Shown here piece by piece: positions 35,960 to 44,549 of a stretch of 64,000 nt of DNA (positions are counted from its first letter, which is position 1; every line of letters begins with the position of its first letter). The stretch spans positions 1,733,863-1,797,862 of the forward strand of contig NZ_AP012334.1 in NCBI RefSeq assembly GCF_001042695.1, read 5' to 3'. A model generated the notes under the pieces. That model searched no databases and was not told where the DNA came from. It saw only the letters and a list, made by a program, of their open reading frames with translations. The translations under genes and the position numbers were made by a program. This DNA is from Scardovia inopinata JCM 12537. Its GTDB lineage: Bacteria; Actinomycetota; Actinomycetes; Actinomycetales; Bifidobacteriaceae.

Positions 35960-37570
35960 ATGTCACTGACAGCTGCAAAAAATAAGAAAATAAATATGAA
36001 AACAACAATCACCCCTCAATTAAAATCCGACGCTGCCTCTCTTGGTTTCTTAACTCGTCTCTTGTGGCCCTTATCTCCAATCAGTACGGGGATTTTTTCC
36101 TTAGCCATGCTCGTGGTTCCCCTTCTGCTCAGTGTCCGTAACTTTGGTATTGGTTCCGATCCGTCAACTTTGGCCCTCTCAAACGCAGCCTTACAGCTTG
36201 ATCTCCTCTGGATGCATCTGGTTCCAGACATTATCGCCTGCATGTTTGGTGCCTGGTCCTCATTCAAAGCCTCTTCCCGGCGGTCCCTGATAAGCCCGCC
36301 TTGGCGCGGCGGCAGCCTGAAAAACGATTTACGCCGATATGCCCTTCCTCTTGGTAAGGGGATGTTTATCAGCCTGCTCATTTATTGTCTGTCATGCTTG
36401 CCGGCAATCATACAAACGCTAGCCCATACTTCTGGGCCCTCACCTCTTCCTGCTTTACTCATGGGAGCCTGCGAGCCTGCCCTCCTGTTCGCGCTGGGCT
36501 TCACTCTGGGTGTGCTCATGGGAAGCCGCTGGTCTCTTGCTGCTGCTTTTGTCTTGTCAGCCCTTCTCTGCTGGGCTGGGCTCATGCTTTTCTCGCCTAC
36601 AATTCCATCAGGGAAAACCTTCCCTCGTCAATGGGGGTCGGCACTGGGAATTGTTCTGCCAATTATCGATACTGGAATGGGCAGCGGACCTGGTATTACC
36701 ATCAATCCTTTGGCACTCGCCAGCAGATATGCCCTGCTTCTTGCTTTTACTGCAACCTGCCTGGCAGCCTGCCTTGCAGCTTCCCGTTTATGGAGACTCT
36801 CCAGCAGCAGCTGGCTTACAAGCTCTGTAGCCATTCTTATTCTGGTGCCTGCGCTTATAGGAGGAACCCTTGCCTGGAGCGGACCAAAAATCTGGATCAG
36901 ATCTGCATCTTTTACTCCCATCTGCACTGAAATTCCCCGAATTCAGGTAAGCGTATGTTCTCACCCTGACGATAAAGCGCGAAATCGTAGATATTATTCC
37001 TATATGCGTTCTGCAGCCGGATGGTTCCCTCAAAGTCAGCCATCGCTGGAAAAAAGCCAAGAGAAGATAAAAAATATTACCCTTCTTCTGGGCAATTCTT
37101 TTACCTCAACTCAAACAGCATCACCCTGGAATTTATCCAGGCGCGGATTATCTTTGGTCAAGAACAGGAAAGGACTTGTCCTTCAGGTCAGCACAGACAC
37201 ACTTACTCAGGAAACAGCTCCATACAGTGATTTGGCACGCGTCATGGCTTACCTCTCTGACCATCGTCTGCACGCTCCATGCGCGCAAAACGCCCTTCAG
37301 AAAATCAATAATCTGGATCGACTCACAACTGGCCCTGAGGTTACTGCTTATATTTTTGAGCAGCTTCCGCAAAGGATGGCCTCTCTGGCATATAGCAAGA
37401 ACGGAGGAAGTCCACAGAGCATCTTTGCTGATTCATCCCAGGATAAAACCGTCCAGCTTTTGCAGAATTCTCCGGATTCCAGGTTGCAGTCCTTTGTCGC
37501 CAAGAATCTGCCTGCTCTGGAGAAGTGTACTATTAGCCCCCAAGAAGTAAGTAAGCAGCTGGAAAAATGA
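35960..37570 (+). CDS. Membrane protein of ABC exporter-like system, with large extracytoplasmic C-terminus
   Basis: 536 residues from the ATG at 35960 (AAGGA eight bases upstream; an ATG at 35951 is also possible). The first ~310 residues have seven or so membrane helices; the last ~220 residues are hydrophilic and, by topology, lie outside the cytosol or in a large loop. No permease family is recognisable by motif. The position after the ATPase and overlap with the next membrane gene (4 bases) support a transport role. Confidence 0.65.
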   Translation: MSLTAAKNKKINMKTTITPQLKSDAASLGFLTRLLWPLSPISTGIFSLAMLVVPLLLSVRNFGIGSDPSTLALSNAALQLDLLWMHLVPDIIACMFGAWSSFKASSRRSLISPPWRGGSLKNDLRRYALPLGKGMFISLLIYCLSCLPAIIQTLAHTSGPSPLPALLMGACEPALLFALGFTLGVLMGSRWSLAAAFVLSALLCWAGLMLFSPTIPSGKTFPRQWGSALGIVLPIIDTGMGSGPGITINPLALASRYALLLAFTATCLAACLAASRLWRLSSSSWLTSSVAILILVPALIGGTLAWSGPKIWIRSASFTPICTEIPRIQVSVCSHPDDKARNRRYYSYMRSAAGWFPQSQPSLEKSQEKIKNITLLLGNSFTSTQTASPWNLSRRGLSLVKNRKGLVLQVSTDTLTQETAPYSDLARVMAYLSDHRLHAPCAQNALQKINNLDRLTTGPEVTAYIFEQLPQRMASLAYSKNGGSPQSIFADSSQDKTVQLLQNSPDSRLQSFVAKNLPALEKCTISPQEVSKQLEK

Positions 37571-38319
37571 AAAATAGTTACTTTTGGCTCGCTGGCAGGC
37601 ACTCCCGCCTTGCCTTTATTTTTTCTCTTCTTGGTGCTGCCGCTCCATTTTCTCTGATCTGTATTTTCCACAGCGCCTACCGCTTCCCGGCTTTTGCAAG
37701 TATTGTATGTTTCCCTGATTCTCATGCGGAGCAATTTTCAGGACAAGACATTACAACCGTCTGCCCTCCAGGACATCATTCCCTCAATGATGTCACCCCC
37801 ATGCTTGAAATTATGCTGGCCTGCTGTATTATTGGTATTTTTATTGCACTCTCACCCCTCATGCCTTCATGGGAGGAATGCGACCGCCGCCGTATACGTT
37901 TGTCTTCTTTCTTCATCTCTAGTGAGTTTATTTTTATACCAGTGGCAGCTAACTACTTGCTCAGTTGGCTACTCAGCTCCATGAATACCTTCAGGGATCC
38001 TGTTCCTCTCTCTCTTATAACAACCAACGCGCTTATTGACTTATCCTTCTTTATCCTTGGTATGGCTGTGCTGGGCCATTTCTACGGTTTAGGGCTTGGA
38101 CTGATTCTTATGATCAGTAATACTGTCTCTCAAAACGTTCAAATCCGGTCTGGCTTCGCCCTGAGACTATATCCGGCTGAATTCTCTGCCTATCTTCACG
38201 GACAAATTTTTCTTCCAGAAGTATGCATAGTTCTTCTTATCGCATCGATTGTTCTCTGGTCAGCCTCCGGCGGACGAGGTCTGATTTCTATTGACAGTAC
38301 AGTTATCAAAAGACTATAG
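37567..38319 (+). CDS. Six-helix membrane protein, third gene of the ABC unit
   Basis: 250 residues, about six membrane helices, one short loop with DSHAEQFSGQDITTVCPPGHHS. It starts inside the stop of the preceding gene (ATGA). No family recognised. Likely the second permease subunit of the exporter. It ends 67 bases from the mvaD stop; that spacer is almost pure A+T with a repeated ATATTATAAT and gives no clear terminator. Confidence 0.6.
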   Translation: MKNSYFWLAGRHSRLAFIFSLLGAAAPFSLICIFHSAYRFPAFASIVCFPDSHAEQFSGQDITTVCPPGHHSLNDVTPMLEIMLACCIIGIFIALSPLMPSWEECDRRRIRLSSFFISSEFIFIPVAANYLLSWLLSSMNTFRDPVPLSLITTNALIDLSFFILGMAVLGHFYGLGLGLILMISNTVSQNVQIRSGFALRLYPAEFSAYLHGQIFLPEVCIVLLIASIVLWSASGGRGLISIDSTVIKRL

Positions 38320-38386
38320 ATATCAGTTATAAATATAAATATAGATATCAAAATTATATATAAATATTATAATTAAATATTATAAT

Positions 38387-39430
38387 CTATGATTCTCCAT
38401 ACATCTTATCCCACTCGCCTTTTTCTATATTGCTCGGTCCGCTGCCGGCAGCAGCCTGCCAGACCAACGCGTCAGGGAAAGCTGTCCGCAGGTCTTCTGC
38501 CAGAGTAGTTGCCTGGCTTTTATGACAGAGAATTTTGACGTTGGGACCAGCATCCATGGTGAAATAGCAGGAAATACCCCGTTCACGCAGATCCCACACA
38601 TATTCAATGACTTCCCAGCTGCGGGAAGTCAGATAGGTGATAGGGGGGTCCGCCGCAAACATGGTGGCGTGGAATTTCATCACATTGGCTTCCATAGCCC
38701 GGCCAAGCTGATCCAGATCATGATTGCGGATTCCAGCCTCCGCCTGCGCTAAATCTTTTTCCGATGCCTGTCGCCACAAAGGGTAAAAGGCAGAAGTATC
38801 AACTGTATGCTTCATCCCCTTCCGGCTGCTGATCTTTTTGTGTTCAGTGCTCAGAGCAACAACGATCATGCCCAAGTCCCAGTTGCCATCATCTATCTGA
38901 TAGGCGTAAGAGTCGCTGCTGTCGGAACCATACAGCCACTCAACCAGACCGCCAAAAATACTGCGAGTAGCCGACCCCGATCCCTGGCGGGCAAAAGTAG
39001 ACAAGATACGATCATCCATAGAGTCAGCTAGTCCAAAATAATCCCGCAGGGCCCAGGCGAGGGCGGCAAAGGCTGAGGAAGATGAAGCCAAACCAGCTGC
39101 TGTGGGAACATGATTAAAGCTGTCAACTCTTATCGGCGCAGCACATAAAGCAGTTTCCTGGCCAGAATAATCTTTCTTTCTGGCCTCATCCCGAAAAAGG
39201 TTGATGAAATCATGAACCCGGCTGGTTTCTTGCAGTCCCCCCACCTGACCATTGAGGATCAGCTGATCGTCCTCTCCCCTGGCCGGCGACACATGAGTAT
39301 CGGTATAAAAAGAATCCAAAGTCAACGACAAACTGGTGCTGGTAGGTAAAATCAGCTTGTCATCCCTTTTACCCCAATACTTGATAAGGGCAATATTGGT
39401 ATGTGCCCGAGCGGCAGCAGCCTGGACCAT
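38387..39430 (-). CDS. mvaD: Diphosphomevalonate decarboxylase
   Basis: Makes isopentenyl diphosphate from mevalonate diphosphate with ATP. It has 347 residues. Signature features: NIALIKYWGKRDDKLILP at the N-terminus, TAAGLASSSSAFAAL (phosphate loop), GSGSATRSIFGG, and the catalytic aspartate in YFTMDAGPNVK. Follows mvk by 53 bases on the minus strand. The third pathway gene (pmvk-fni) is separated from it by the three-gene ABC unit on the opposite strand. Confidence 0.96.
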   Translation of the reverse strand: MVQAAAARAHTNIALIKYWGKRDDKLILPTSTSLSLTLDSFYTDTHVSPARGEDDQLILNGQVGGLQETSRVHDFINLFRDEARKKDYSGQETALCAAPIRVDSFNHVPTAAGLASSSSAFAALAWALRDYFGLADSMDDRILSTFARQGSGSATRSIFGGLVEWLYGSDSSDSYAYQIDDGNWDLGMIVVALSTEHKKISSRKGMKHTVDTSAFYPLWRQASEKDLAQAEAGIRNHDLDQLGRAMEANVMKFHATMFAADPPITYLTSRSWEVIEYVWDLRERGISCYFTMDAGPNVKILCHKSQATTLAEDLRTAFPDALVWQAAAGSGPSNIEKGEWDKMYGES

Positions 39431-39483
39431 GGATTCTTACCTTTCTATAAGTTCTTATTCGTCGCGCTCATCAGACTATCCGT

Positions 39484-40500
39484 CTATCCATGCAGAGGAA
39501 GCCGCCAAGTTCTCCGAGCTCCTGCTGCCCTCAACGCATTCTCTACCACACTTAAAAGGGTTGAACCCGGATCATCGTCGGGAACCAAAGCAATCATGCA
39601 CCCCCCACGGCCGCCGCCCGTCAGTTTGGCCCCCAGCGCCCCCGCTTGTCTAGCCGCATCAATCAATCTGTCAAGTTCCGGACTGGAAACAGTAAGGGCA
39701 GACAGAGTATCCTGTGCTTCATCCAAAATATACCCCAACTTCCTCATATATCCCCCGGACAATGCCTGAGCAGCCTCCTCAGTCAGCTGACCCAGGCGGT
39801 CAATATCTTCAGCAGCTTTCCTAGCCAAACCCCGTTCCTGACTGTACAGCAATGCTCGCACATCATCAACCGCCTGACGAGTTCCTCCCTTAACACCAGT
39901 ATCTGCAACAAGGAGGGTTCCAGGGCATTGGCAGTCGAAAACTTTTAATTCCTGCCCACGCTCAAACCAGACTGCCTTATCATGAGCAGTAGCAATACTG
40001 TCAAGACCTGACGCATTGCCGTGTGCAATATTTTCACTTATTTGCGTATAATCAAATATTTCCTGATCGGCCAGAACTACTCCGGCATAGTCAGCTATAG
40101 CCCGTATAAGAGCCACAGCAACAGCAGCTGACGACCCCATACCACGTTCTTGGGGAATAGAGGAGCTAATGTCAATATTGAAGCCTCCCAAGCCTTGAGG
40201 ACGACAAAGCTGCTGAGACAAAATAGCCACCAGAGATTTCACATTAGACAAATTGCCAGGTGCATCTGCCAGATTACCTGAAAAGTATTTGCAGTCGATG
40301 GAAAAATTCGGGGCTGATGACAGGGACCCATTCGCTTCCACGGCTGCCTCCATGCAGGTGGACATTAAAGGTAAGGCAATTGCAGGCTTGAAATGAACAA
40401 CAGAATGTTCCCCAATAAGAATGATTTTGCCATGTGCCTGCCCTGTGTATTTGCCCCTCCTGCTCGCCTGCTTCCCTGGGTTTATCTTGTCCTTACTCAT
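39484..40500 (-). CDS. mvk: Mevalonate kinase
   Basis: Phosphorylates mevalonate, the first committed kinase of the pathway. It has 338 residues from the ATG at 40500. GHMP kinase motifs: GKIILIGEHSVV, IPQERGMGSSAAVAVALIRA (phosphate loop), and KLTGGGRGGCMIAL near the C-terminus. The catalytic aspartate is probably the one in GNASGLDSIATAHD. The open extension to 40596 is Arg-rich and has no ribosome site. It is followed by mvaD. Confidence 0.95.
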   Translation of the reverse strand: MSKDKINPGKQASRRGKYTGQAHGKIILIGEHSVVHFKPAIALPLMSTCMEAAVEANGSLSSAPNFSIDCKYFSGNLADAPGNLSNVKSLVAILSQQLCRPQGLGGFNIDISSSIPQERGMGSSAAVAVALIRAIADYAGVVLADQEIFDYTQISENIAHGNASGLDSIATAHDKAVWFERGQELKVFDCQCPGTLLVADTGVKGGTRQAVDDVRALLYSQERGLARKAAEDIDRLGQLTEEAAQALSGGYMRKLGYILDEAQDTLSALTVSSPELDRLIDAARQAGALGAKLTGGGRGGCMIALVPDDDPGSTLLSVVENALRAAGARRTWRLPLHG

Positions 40501-41013
40501 AATCTTCAGCCTACACCGGAATAATCTCCTTATAGCTGTTCTTGGATTTCCTCTGCAGAATCTACTTCTACTGACTTCGCTCCTGCACGATTCCAAGATT
40601 CACTCCAGCAAGATCTATTCCATGAGTTTTTCCTATTTTTCTCCTATTTTTGTACACGTCCCCTGAAAAAGGTTGTACAATAAGCATTATAAGGGTATAT
40701 AAACGTTTCTAGAGAAGTCCCACCGAATTCTCGCGAATTCTGGGCAAAGCAGGAGAATCAACCTGGCTCCTGCGGTGGGGGCGGGTTCCATTCCCCTTCA
40801 TTCCCGCCCCCATTTTTATATTTCGTTTAAGGCTGGTTGTCGGTTGCTGTATTTTGTTTTGTCTTATTTTTTGCTTTACCTTCGGTAAGTATTCGGTAAT
40901 TATGGCGAAATCGTTTGTATTATAACTAAAAATAGCTTAATTCCTAGGAAATAAGTAAAATAGAAAAGATACGGCAGCCTGGATACATCACTCCAGACAG
41001 ATTTGGAGGACTT
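40501..41013. other. Spacer between mvk and the transglycosylase gene
   Basis: About 510 bp. From left: pyrimidine-rich mvk leader, a promoter-like pair (40673-40701), a structured RNA with terminator (40708-40820), TG-rich sequence, an 11-bp duplication TTCGGTAAGTA/TTCGGTAATTA near 40880-40901, and the leader of the next gene. Confidence 0.7.
40708..40820 (+). ncRNA. Structured RNA candidate: three-way junction plus terminator
   Basis: A promoter-like TTGTAC (40673-40678), 17 bp, TATATA (40696-40701) precedes it. The RNA folds as P1 CCCACC/GGTGGG (40719-40724 with 40774-40779), P2 GAATTC-TCGC-GAATTC (40725-40740), joiner TGGGCAAA, and P3 GCAGGAG/CTCCTGC with an 11-base loop (40749-40773); P1, P2 and P3 abut with no gaps. 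A terminator stem GGGGGCGGG/CCCGCCCCC (40777-40785 with 40803-40811) and ATTTTTATATTT follow, sharing three bases with P1. It is either a small RNA or an attenuating leader of the gene at 41014. No known riboswitch class is recognised. Confidence 0.6.
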
Positions 41014-42630
41014 ATGACACGTCGGTGGACACCGCAGCGATTCATTAAGCATCGCCGACTCCGTCTTATCCTTTGCTCTGCTTTTATAGCTATTGCCAGT
41101 ATTATCACCTTCTGCGCTGTCTCTATTAAAACTGTGACCCTGTCTTACAATGGAAAAATTTCTACCATTCATACAGCTGCTGTTTCCGTTCAGGGAATGC
41201 TGAAGGAAAAGGGAATTAAAACTAAAACTCACGATTTTATTACCACAAAAGACGGTAACCTTCTGCATAACGGATCAGTCGTTACCATTAGAACTGCTTA
41301 TCAAACTACCCTCACTATTGATGGCAAGGTGGTCAACTTCTGGACTTATGCTACCAGCGCTGATCAGATTCTTAATTTCTTCAGACAGAATGAGAAAAAT
41401 GCTGTTAAAGTTTCGGTAGACATAAATAATATCTACAACAAACTTACTGGCGGAATTATTATTAATTCTTCAGGCCCTGTTTATCTGCTGGCAGATGGTA
41501 AAAAGATCAAGGTTCCCAAGGCAAACACCACAGCAGCAGCAATCCTTGATGCCAATAGCATTCAGCTGGGGAAAAATGACCGGGTCAATGTTATTCGGAG
41601 TAAGTCCGAAACTATCCTGCGTGTTCAGAGGGTTTCTTACACCAGCTCAACCAAGCAGGTTACCCTGCCTTATGCAACCGTTAGGGTTAAAGACCCTACC
41701 AGAATGGCGGGCACTGAATATGTCTCACAGAAAGGAAGCAAGGGCCTGGAAGAACAGACTTACAGAAATCTGGTAGTAGACGGGAGAACAGAAAGCACCG
41801 CCCTGGTCAGGCAAACTGTTATTCGATACGCTGTCAATGAAGTAGTCATGGTGGGCACTAAGAAAAAGGCAGAACCGGTCTCCAAGCCTACCGCTCCCAA
41901 TACCAAGAGCAAGAAAACCAGTAATAAGAGCAAGGCAACACCCTCTTCTTCCCCTTCTTCACCAGTAAATACGCGGCCATCACCTTCGACGTCTTCTTCG
42001 TCCTCATCCTCTGCCTCCTCCTCTCCGTCTTCCACGCCCTCCTCCTCATCTTCAGCGTCCTCCTCTCCATCATCCTCTGCTTCTGCTCAGGAAGAAGCCC
42101 GCAAAAAGCAAGAGGCTCAAAATCAAAAAGAAGCTGCGCGAAGAGAGGCTGCCCGCAAAGAAGAGGCACGCAGGGAAGAAGCTCGCAGGAAAGCCCAGGC
42201 TGCTGCCCTGGCTAAAGCACAAGCACAGGCGGAGGCAGCGGCCCGTCGAAAGGCAGCAGCAGCTGCAGCAGCAGCTAAGGCTCAGCAGGCTCGAGCCCAA
42301 CAAGAGGCCAGTTCCACCTGGCATGCCACACCCGCCCAGGCGCAGGTTTACGGACAAGCGGCAGCGGCCCAATATGGCTGGACCGGAAGCCAATGGCAGG
42401 CTGTAGTCTGGCTTTTTAACAAGGAATCTAACTGGAGATGGGATGCAGCAAATCCTTCAGGAGCTTACGGAATTCCTCAAGCCCTGCCCGGAAGCAAGAT
42501 GGCTTCATCCGGATCTGACTGGCACGATAATGCAGCCACTCAAATAAACTGGGGACTGGGCTATATTTCTGGCAGATATGGAACACCCTTAAAAGCCAAG
42601 GCTTACCATCTTTCTCATAATTGGTATTAA
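41014..42630 (+). CDS. Rpf-like secreted/anchored cell wall transglycosylase (DUF348, G5, SLT-like domains)
   Basis: 538 residues. An N-terminal membrane anchor (about 18-40), DUF348 ubiquitin-like repeats (about 42-200), a G5 domain (about 205-285), a Ser/Pro-rich linker, an Ala/Arg/Glu coiled coil (about 360-435), and a C-terminal lysozyme-like domain with the catalytic Glu in FNKESNW and GAYGIPQALPGSKM. This domain resembles transglycosylases of the aggregation-promoting-factor type, not the Rpf domain of mycobacterial RpfB, although the N-terminal layout and the following rsmA match rpfB. TGGAGG lies six bases before ATG. It would cut peptidoglycan during growth or separation. Confidence 0.88.
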   Translation: MTRRWTPQRFIKHRRLRLILCSAFIAIASIITFCAVSIKTVTLSYNGKISTIHTAAVSVQGMLKEKGIKTKTHDFITTKDGNLLHNGSVVTIRTAYQTTLTIDGKVVNFWTYATSADQILNFFRQNEKNAVKVSVDINNIYNKLTGGIIINSSGPVYLLADGKKIKVPKANTTAAAILDANSIQLGKNDRVNVIRSKSETILRVQRVSYTSSTKQVTLPYATVRVKDPTRMAGTEYVSQKGSKGLEEQTYRNLVVDGRTESTALVRQTVIRYAVNEVVMVGTKKKAEPVSKPTAPNTKSKKTSNKSKATPSSSPSSPVNTRPSPSTSSSSSSSASSSPSSTPSSSSSASSSPSSSASAQEEARKKQEAQNQKEAARREAARKEEARREEARRKAQAAALAKAQAQAEAAARRKAAAAAAAAKAQQARAQQEASSTWHATPAQAQVYGQAAAAQYGWTGSQWQAVVWLFNKESNWRWDAANPSGAYGIPQALPGSKMASSGSDWHDNAATQINWGLGYISGRYGTPLKAKAYHLSHNWY

Positions 42631-42639
42631 AAATTTTTT

Positions 42640-42672
42640 GAAGATCTATTGAGGATTTATTAAAGATGTATT
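42640..42672. repeat. 11-bp imperfect tandem repeat, three copies, after the transglycosylase gene
   Basis: GAAGATCTATT, GAGGATTTATT and AAAGATGTATT are contiguous, starting ten bases after the stop. Confidence 0.75.
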
Positions 42673-42704
42673 CCACAGAGATTACATAGAGGTTTTGGTT
42701 ATTT

Positions 42705-43835
42705 ATGCGTAATACAGCTGATTCAGTTTCTTCTGCAGCCTCTGACTCGCATTTTTCCGCTGTACTTAGTGATTCCTCTCCAGAATCGTCCCAGCCGGCA
42801 TTATCATCGGAGTCTGCTTCCTGTCTGCTCGGCGCGGCTGATATTCGCCGCTTGGCCTCAGAAATTAACACAAAACCAACTAAAAAATTTGGACAAAATT
42901 TTGTGATCGATCCCGGAACTGTTCGTAAAATAGCATCCCTGGCAACAGGTGGCAAACCACGAACAATTATTGAAGTAGGCCCGGGTCTGGGCTCGCTGAC
43001 ACTGGCCCTCCTTGAAACTGGTTCTACCGTGGTCAGCATAGAAATAGATTCACTATTGGCACAGAAAATACCCTCCACGGTTCACGAATTCATGCCGCGG
43101 GCAGACAGCCACTTTCACCTGGTAGCCAAAGACGCCCTGGAATTTACGCCCTCCGATCTGGAACAGGCACTGGGGGGCGGCAAGGTTTCTCACCTAACTC
43201 TGGCAGCCAATCTTCCTTATAATCTGGCGGTTCCCATTATTCTTTCCTTATTAGATCGCTTCCCTACACTGGACTCTTTTGTGGTTATGGTCCAGAAAGA
43301 AGTTGCCGAACGGCTTACCGCAGGCCCGGGATCAAAAATCTACGGGGTCCCTTCAGTCAAGCTGGCCTGGTACGGCCAAGCAAAACTGGCAGGAACCATC
43401 AGCCGGACCGTTTTCTGGCCTGCCCCTCATGTGGATTCGGCCCTAGTCCAGTTTCGCAGAACCGGTCAGCGTGACCAATCCCTGAAAAAGCTCACCTTTA
43501 GTCTCATCGACAGTGCCTTTAGCCAGCGCCGCAAAACTCTGAAGGCAGCCCTAAAAAAGCCTCTGCGATCGTTGTGCCCCGTAAGCCCTGAAACAGCAAG
43601 CAAGGCTAAGCCCCTTTCGAATTCCAGCCCTACCCTATATTCTGATCTCTTTAACAATAGTGGGATCGATCCCAGCCGCAGGGGGGAGACCCTGTCTGTT
43701 GATGATTTTGTTCGTCTTGCACAGTCAATCAGTGCGATCTGCTCAGAAGACCCACAGCAGATTGAAGCCACCAATCATGCTGCTGTGCCTAGCGTCTATT
43801 ATGATGAGAATACAAGTTCCAGGAGGGCTGCCTAG
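42705..43835 (+). CDS. rsmA: 16S rRNA dimethyladenosine transferase
   Basis: Dimethylates A1518 and A1519 in the 16S rRNA. It has 376 residues; the first ~45 are a Ser/Ala-rich extension beyond the usual start near the GQNF motif (KKFGQNFVIDP). SAM motif I is EVGPGLGSLTLALLE and the catalytic motif IV is NLPYNLAVP. In actinobacteria rsmA normally lies between rpfB and ispE; here ispE is absent, as expected for an organism using mevalonate, and a LytR_C gene follows with a 1-bp overlap. Confidence 0.95.
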   Translation: MRNTADSVSSAASDSHFSAVLSDSSPESSQPALSSESASCLLGAADIRRLASEINTKPTKKFGQNFVIDPGTVRKIASLATGGKPRTIIEVGPGLGSLTLALLETGSTVVSIEIDSLLAQKIPSTVHEFMPRADSHFHLVAKDALEFTPSDLEQALGGGKVSHLTLAANLPYNLAVPIILSLLDRFPTLDSFVVMVQKEVAERLTAGPGSKIYGVPSVKLAWYGQAKLAGTISRTVFWPAPHVDSALVQFRRTGQRDQSLKKLTFSLIDSAFSQRRKTLKAALKKPLRSLCPVSPETASKAKPLSNSSPTLYSDLFNNSGIDPSRRGETLSVDDFVRLAQSISAICSEDPQQIEATNHAAVPSVYYDENTSSRRAA

Positions 43836-44467
43836 TGCCAAATTCCACAACCCGCGAAGAACGTGAAGCTCGCGTTCAGTATTTGCGCGATCGCCATAAG
43901 ATTGTGATTTCAACCGCCATTATTGTTATCATTCTGGCAACGGTAATCTCAATTCCCTTAGCCTTAGGCTGGATTGCTGCTCCCAAAAAAGACAGTTCCG
44001 GCTCTCAGGCAAATAATTATGGGGTCCAGACTGCCTGCCTGGTCAAAGATCAGGATTCACCAGTCAGCCCCAGCGACATTAACCTGCGGGTCCTGAATGG
44101 AACTACCCATGCCGGTCTGGCAACAGCCGTATCGAGCGAATTTACCAACCGAGGATTCTCCGTTCAGGGAGCCGGGGACTGGAATTCATCCTCCGCCACC
44201 AAGCTATCCATTATTTATTTTGGTAGAAAAACCATTGCTGCTGCATACACCCTGCGTGCTCAGTTCCCTAAGAATGTGCTCCTGAAAATGGACGACAGAA
44301 CTGACAAGCTTATTGACGTAGTCATAGGATCTGACTTCCAAAATCTGGAAAACACCGACAAGGTGTCTCTTAAGCTGGGGAAAAAACTCACCTCTGCCGA
44401 GGGCTGTATTGACGCAGCCAAAATGACCAAGCTGCCCAAGGCCCAGGAACATACTGAGGTCAAGTAA
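43835..44467 (+). CDS. LytR C-terminal domain membrane protein
   Basis: 210 residues starting with GTG that shares a base with the rsmA stop (TAGTG). One membrane helix (about residues 24-47), then an external domain with the LytR_C pattern: INLRVLNGTTHAGLATAVSSEF, TNRGFSVQGAGDW, and LSIIYFGRKTIAAAYTL. These domains accompany LytR-CpsA-Psr wall polymer ligases but here stand alone, a common actinobacterial gene type. Coupled to rsmA translation. Confidence 0.85.
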   Translation: MPNSTTREEREARVQYLRDRHKIVISTAIIVIILATVISIPLALGWIAAPKKDSSGSQANNYGVQTACLVKDQDSPVSPSDINLRVLNGTTHAGLATAVSSEFTNRGFSVQGAGDWNSSSATKLSIIYFGRKTIAAAYTLRAQFPKNVLLKMDDRTDKLIDVVIGSDFQNLENTDKVSLKLGKKLTSAEGCIDAAKMTKLPKAQEHTEVK

Positions 44468-44549
44468 AAATACCGGCTAAAAATACCGGCACTCTGGCAG
44501 GCTTGCTTGCCTTGATACTTGCTTGCTTTGACGCTTACTTGCCTTGGCT
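44466..44549. repeat. Two tandem repeats between LytR_C gene and cca
   Basis: First, AAAAATACCGGCT/AAAAATACCGGCA (44466-44491). Second, three 16-bp units CTTGCTTGCCTTGATA, CTTGCTTGCTTTGACG and CTTACTTGCCTTGGCT (44502-44549), the last running into the cca 3' end. No terminator hairpin is visible for either convergent gene. Confidence 0.85.

Noticed and set aside
35078..40707. Shared 12-mer TATATAAACGTT at the pmvk-fni promoter and the RNA promoter (40696)
   Set aside because: A promoter-like AT-rich 12-mer recurring once in 64 kb is expected by chance; only the -10 role is kept.
40708..40820. Known c-di-AMP, ZTP, fluoride or SAM riboswitch
   Set aside because: None of the conserved core motifs I know for these classes are present; the fold is a simple three-way junction.
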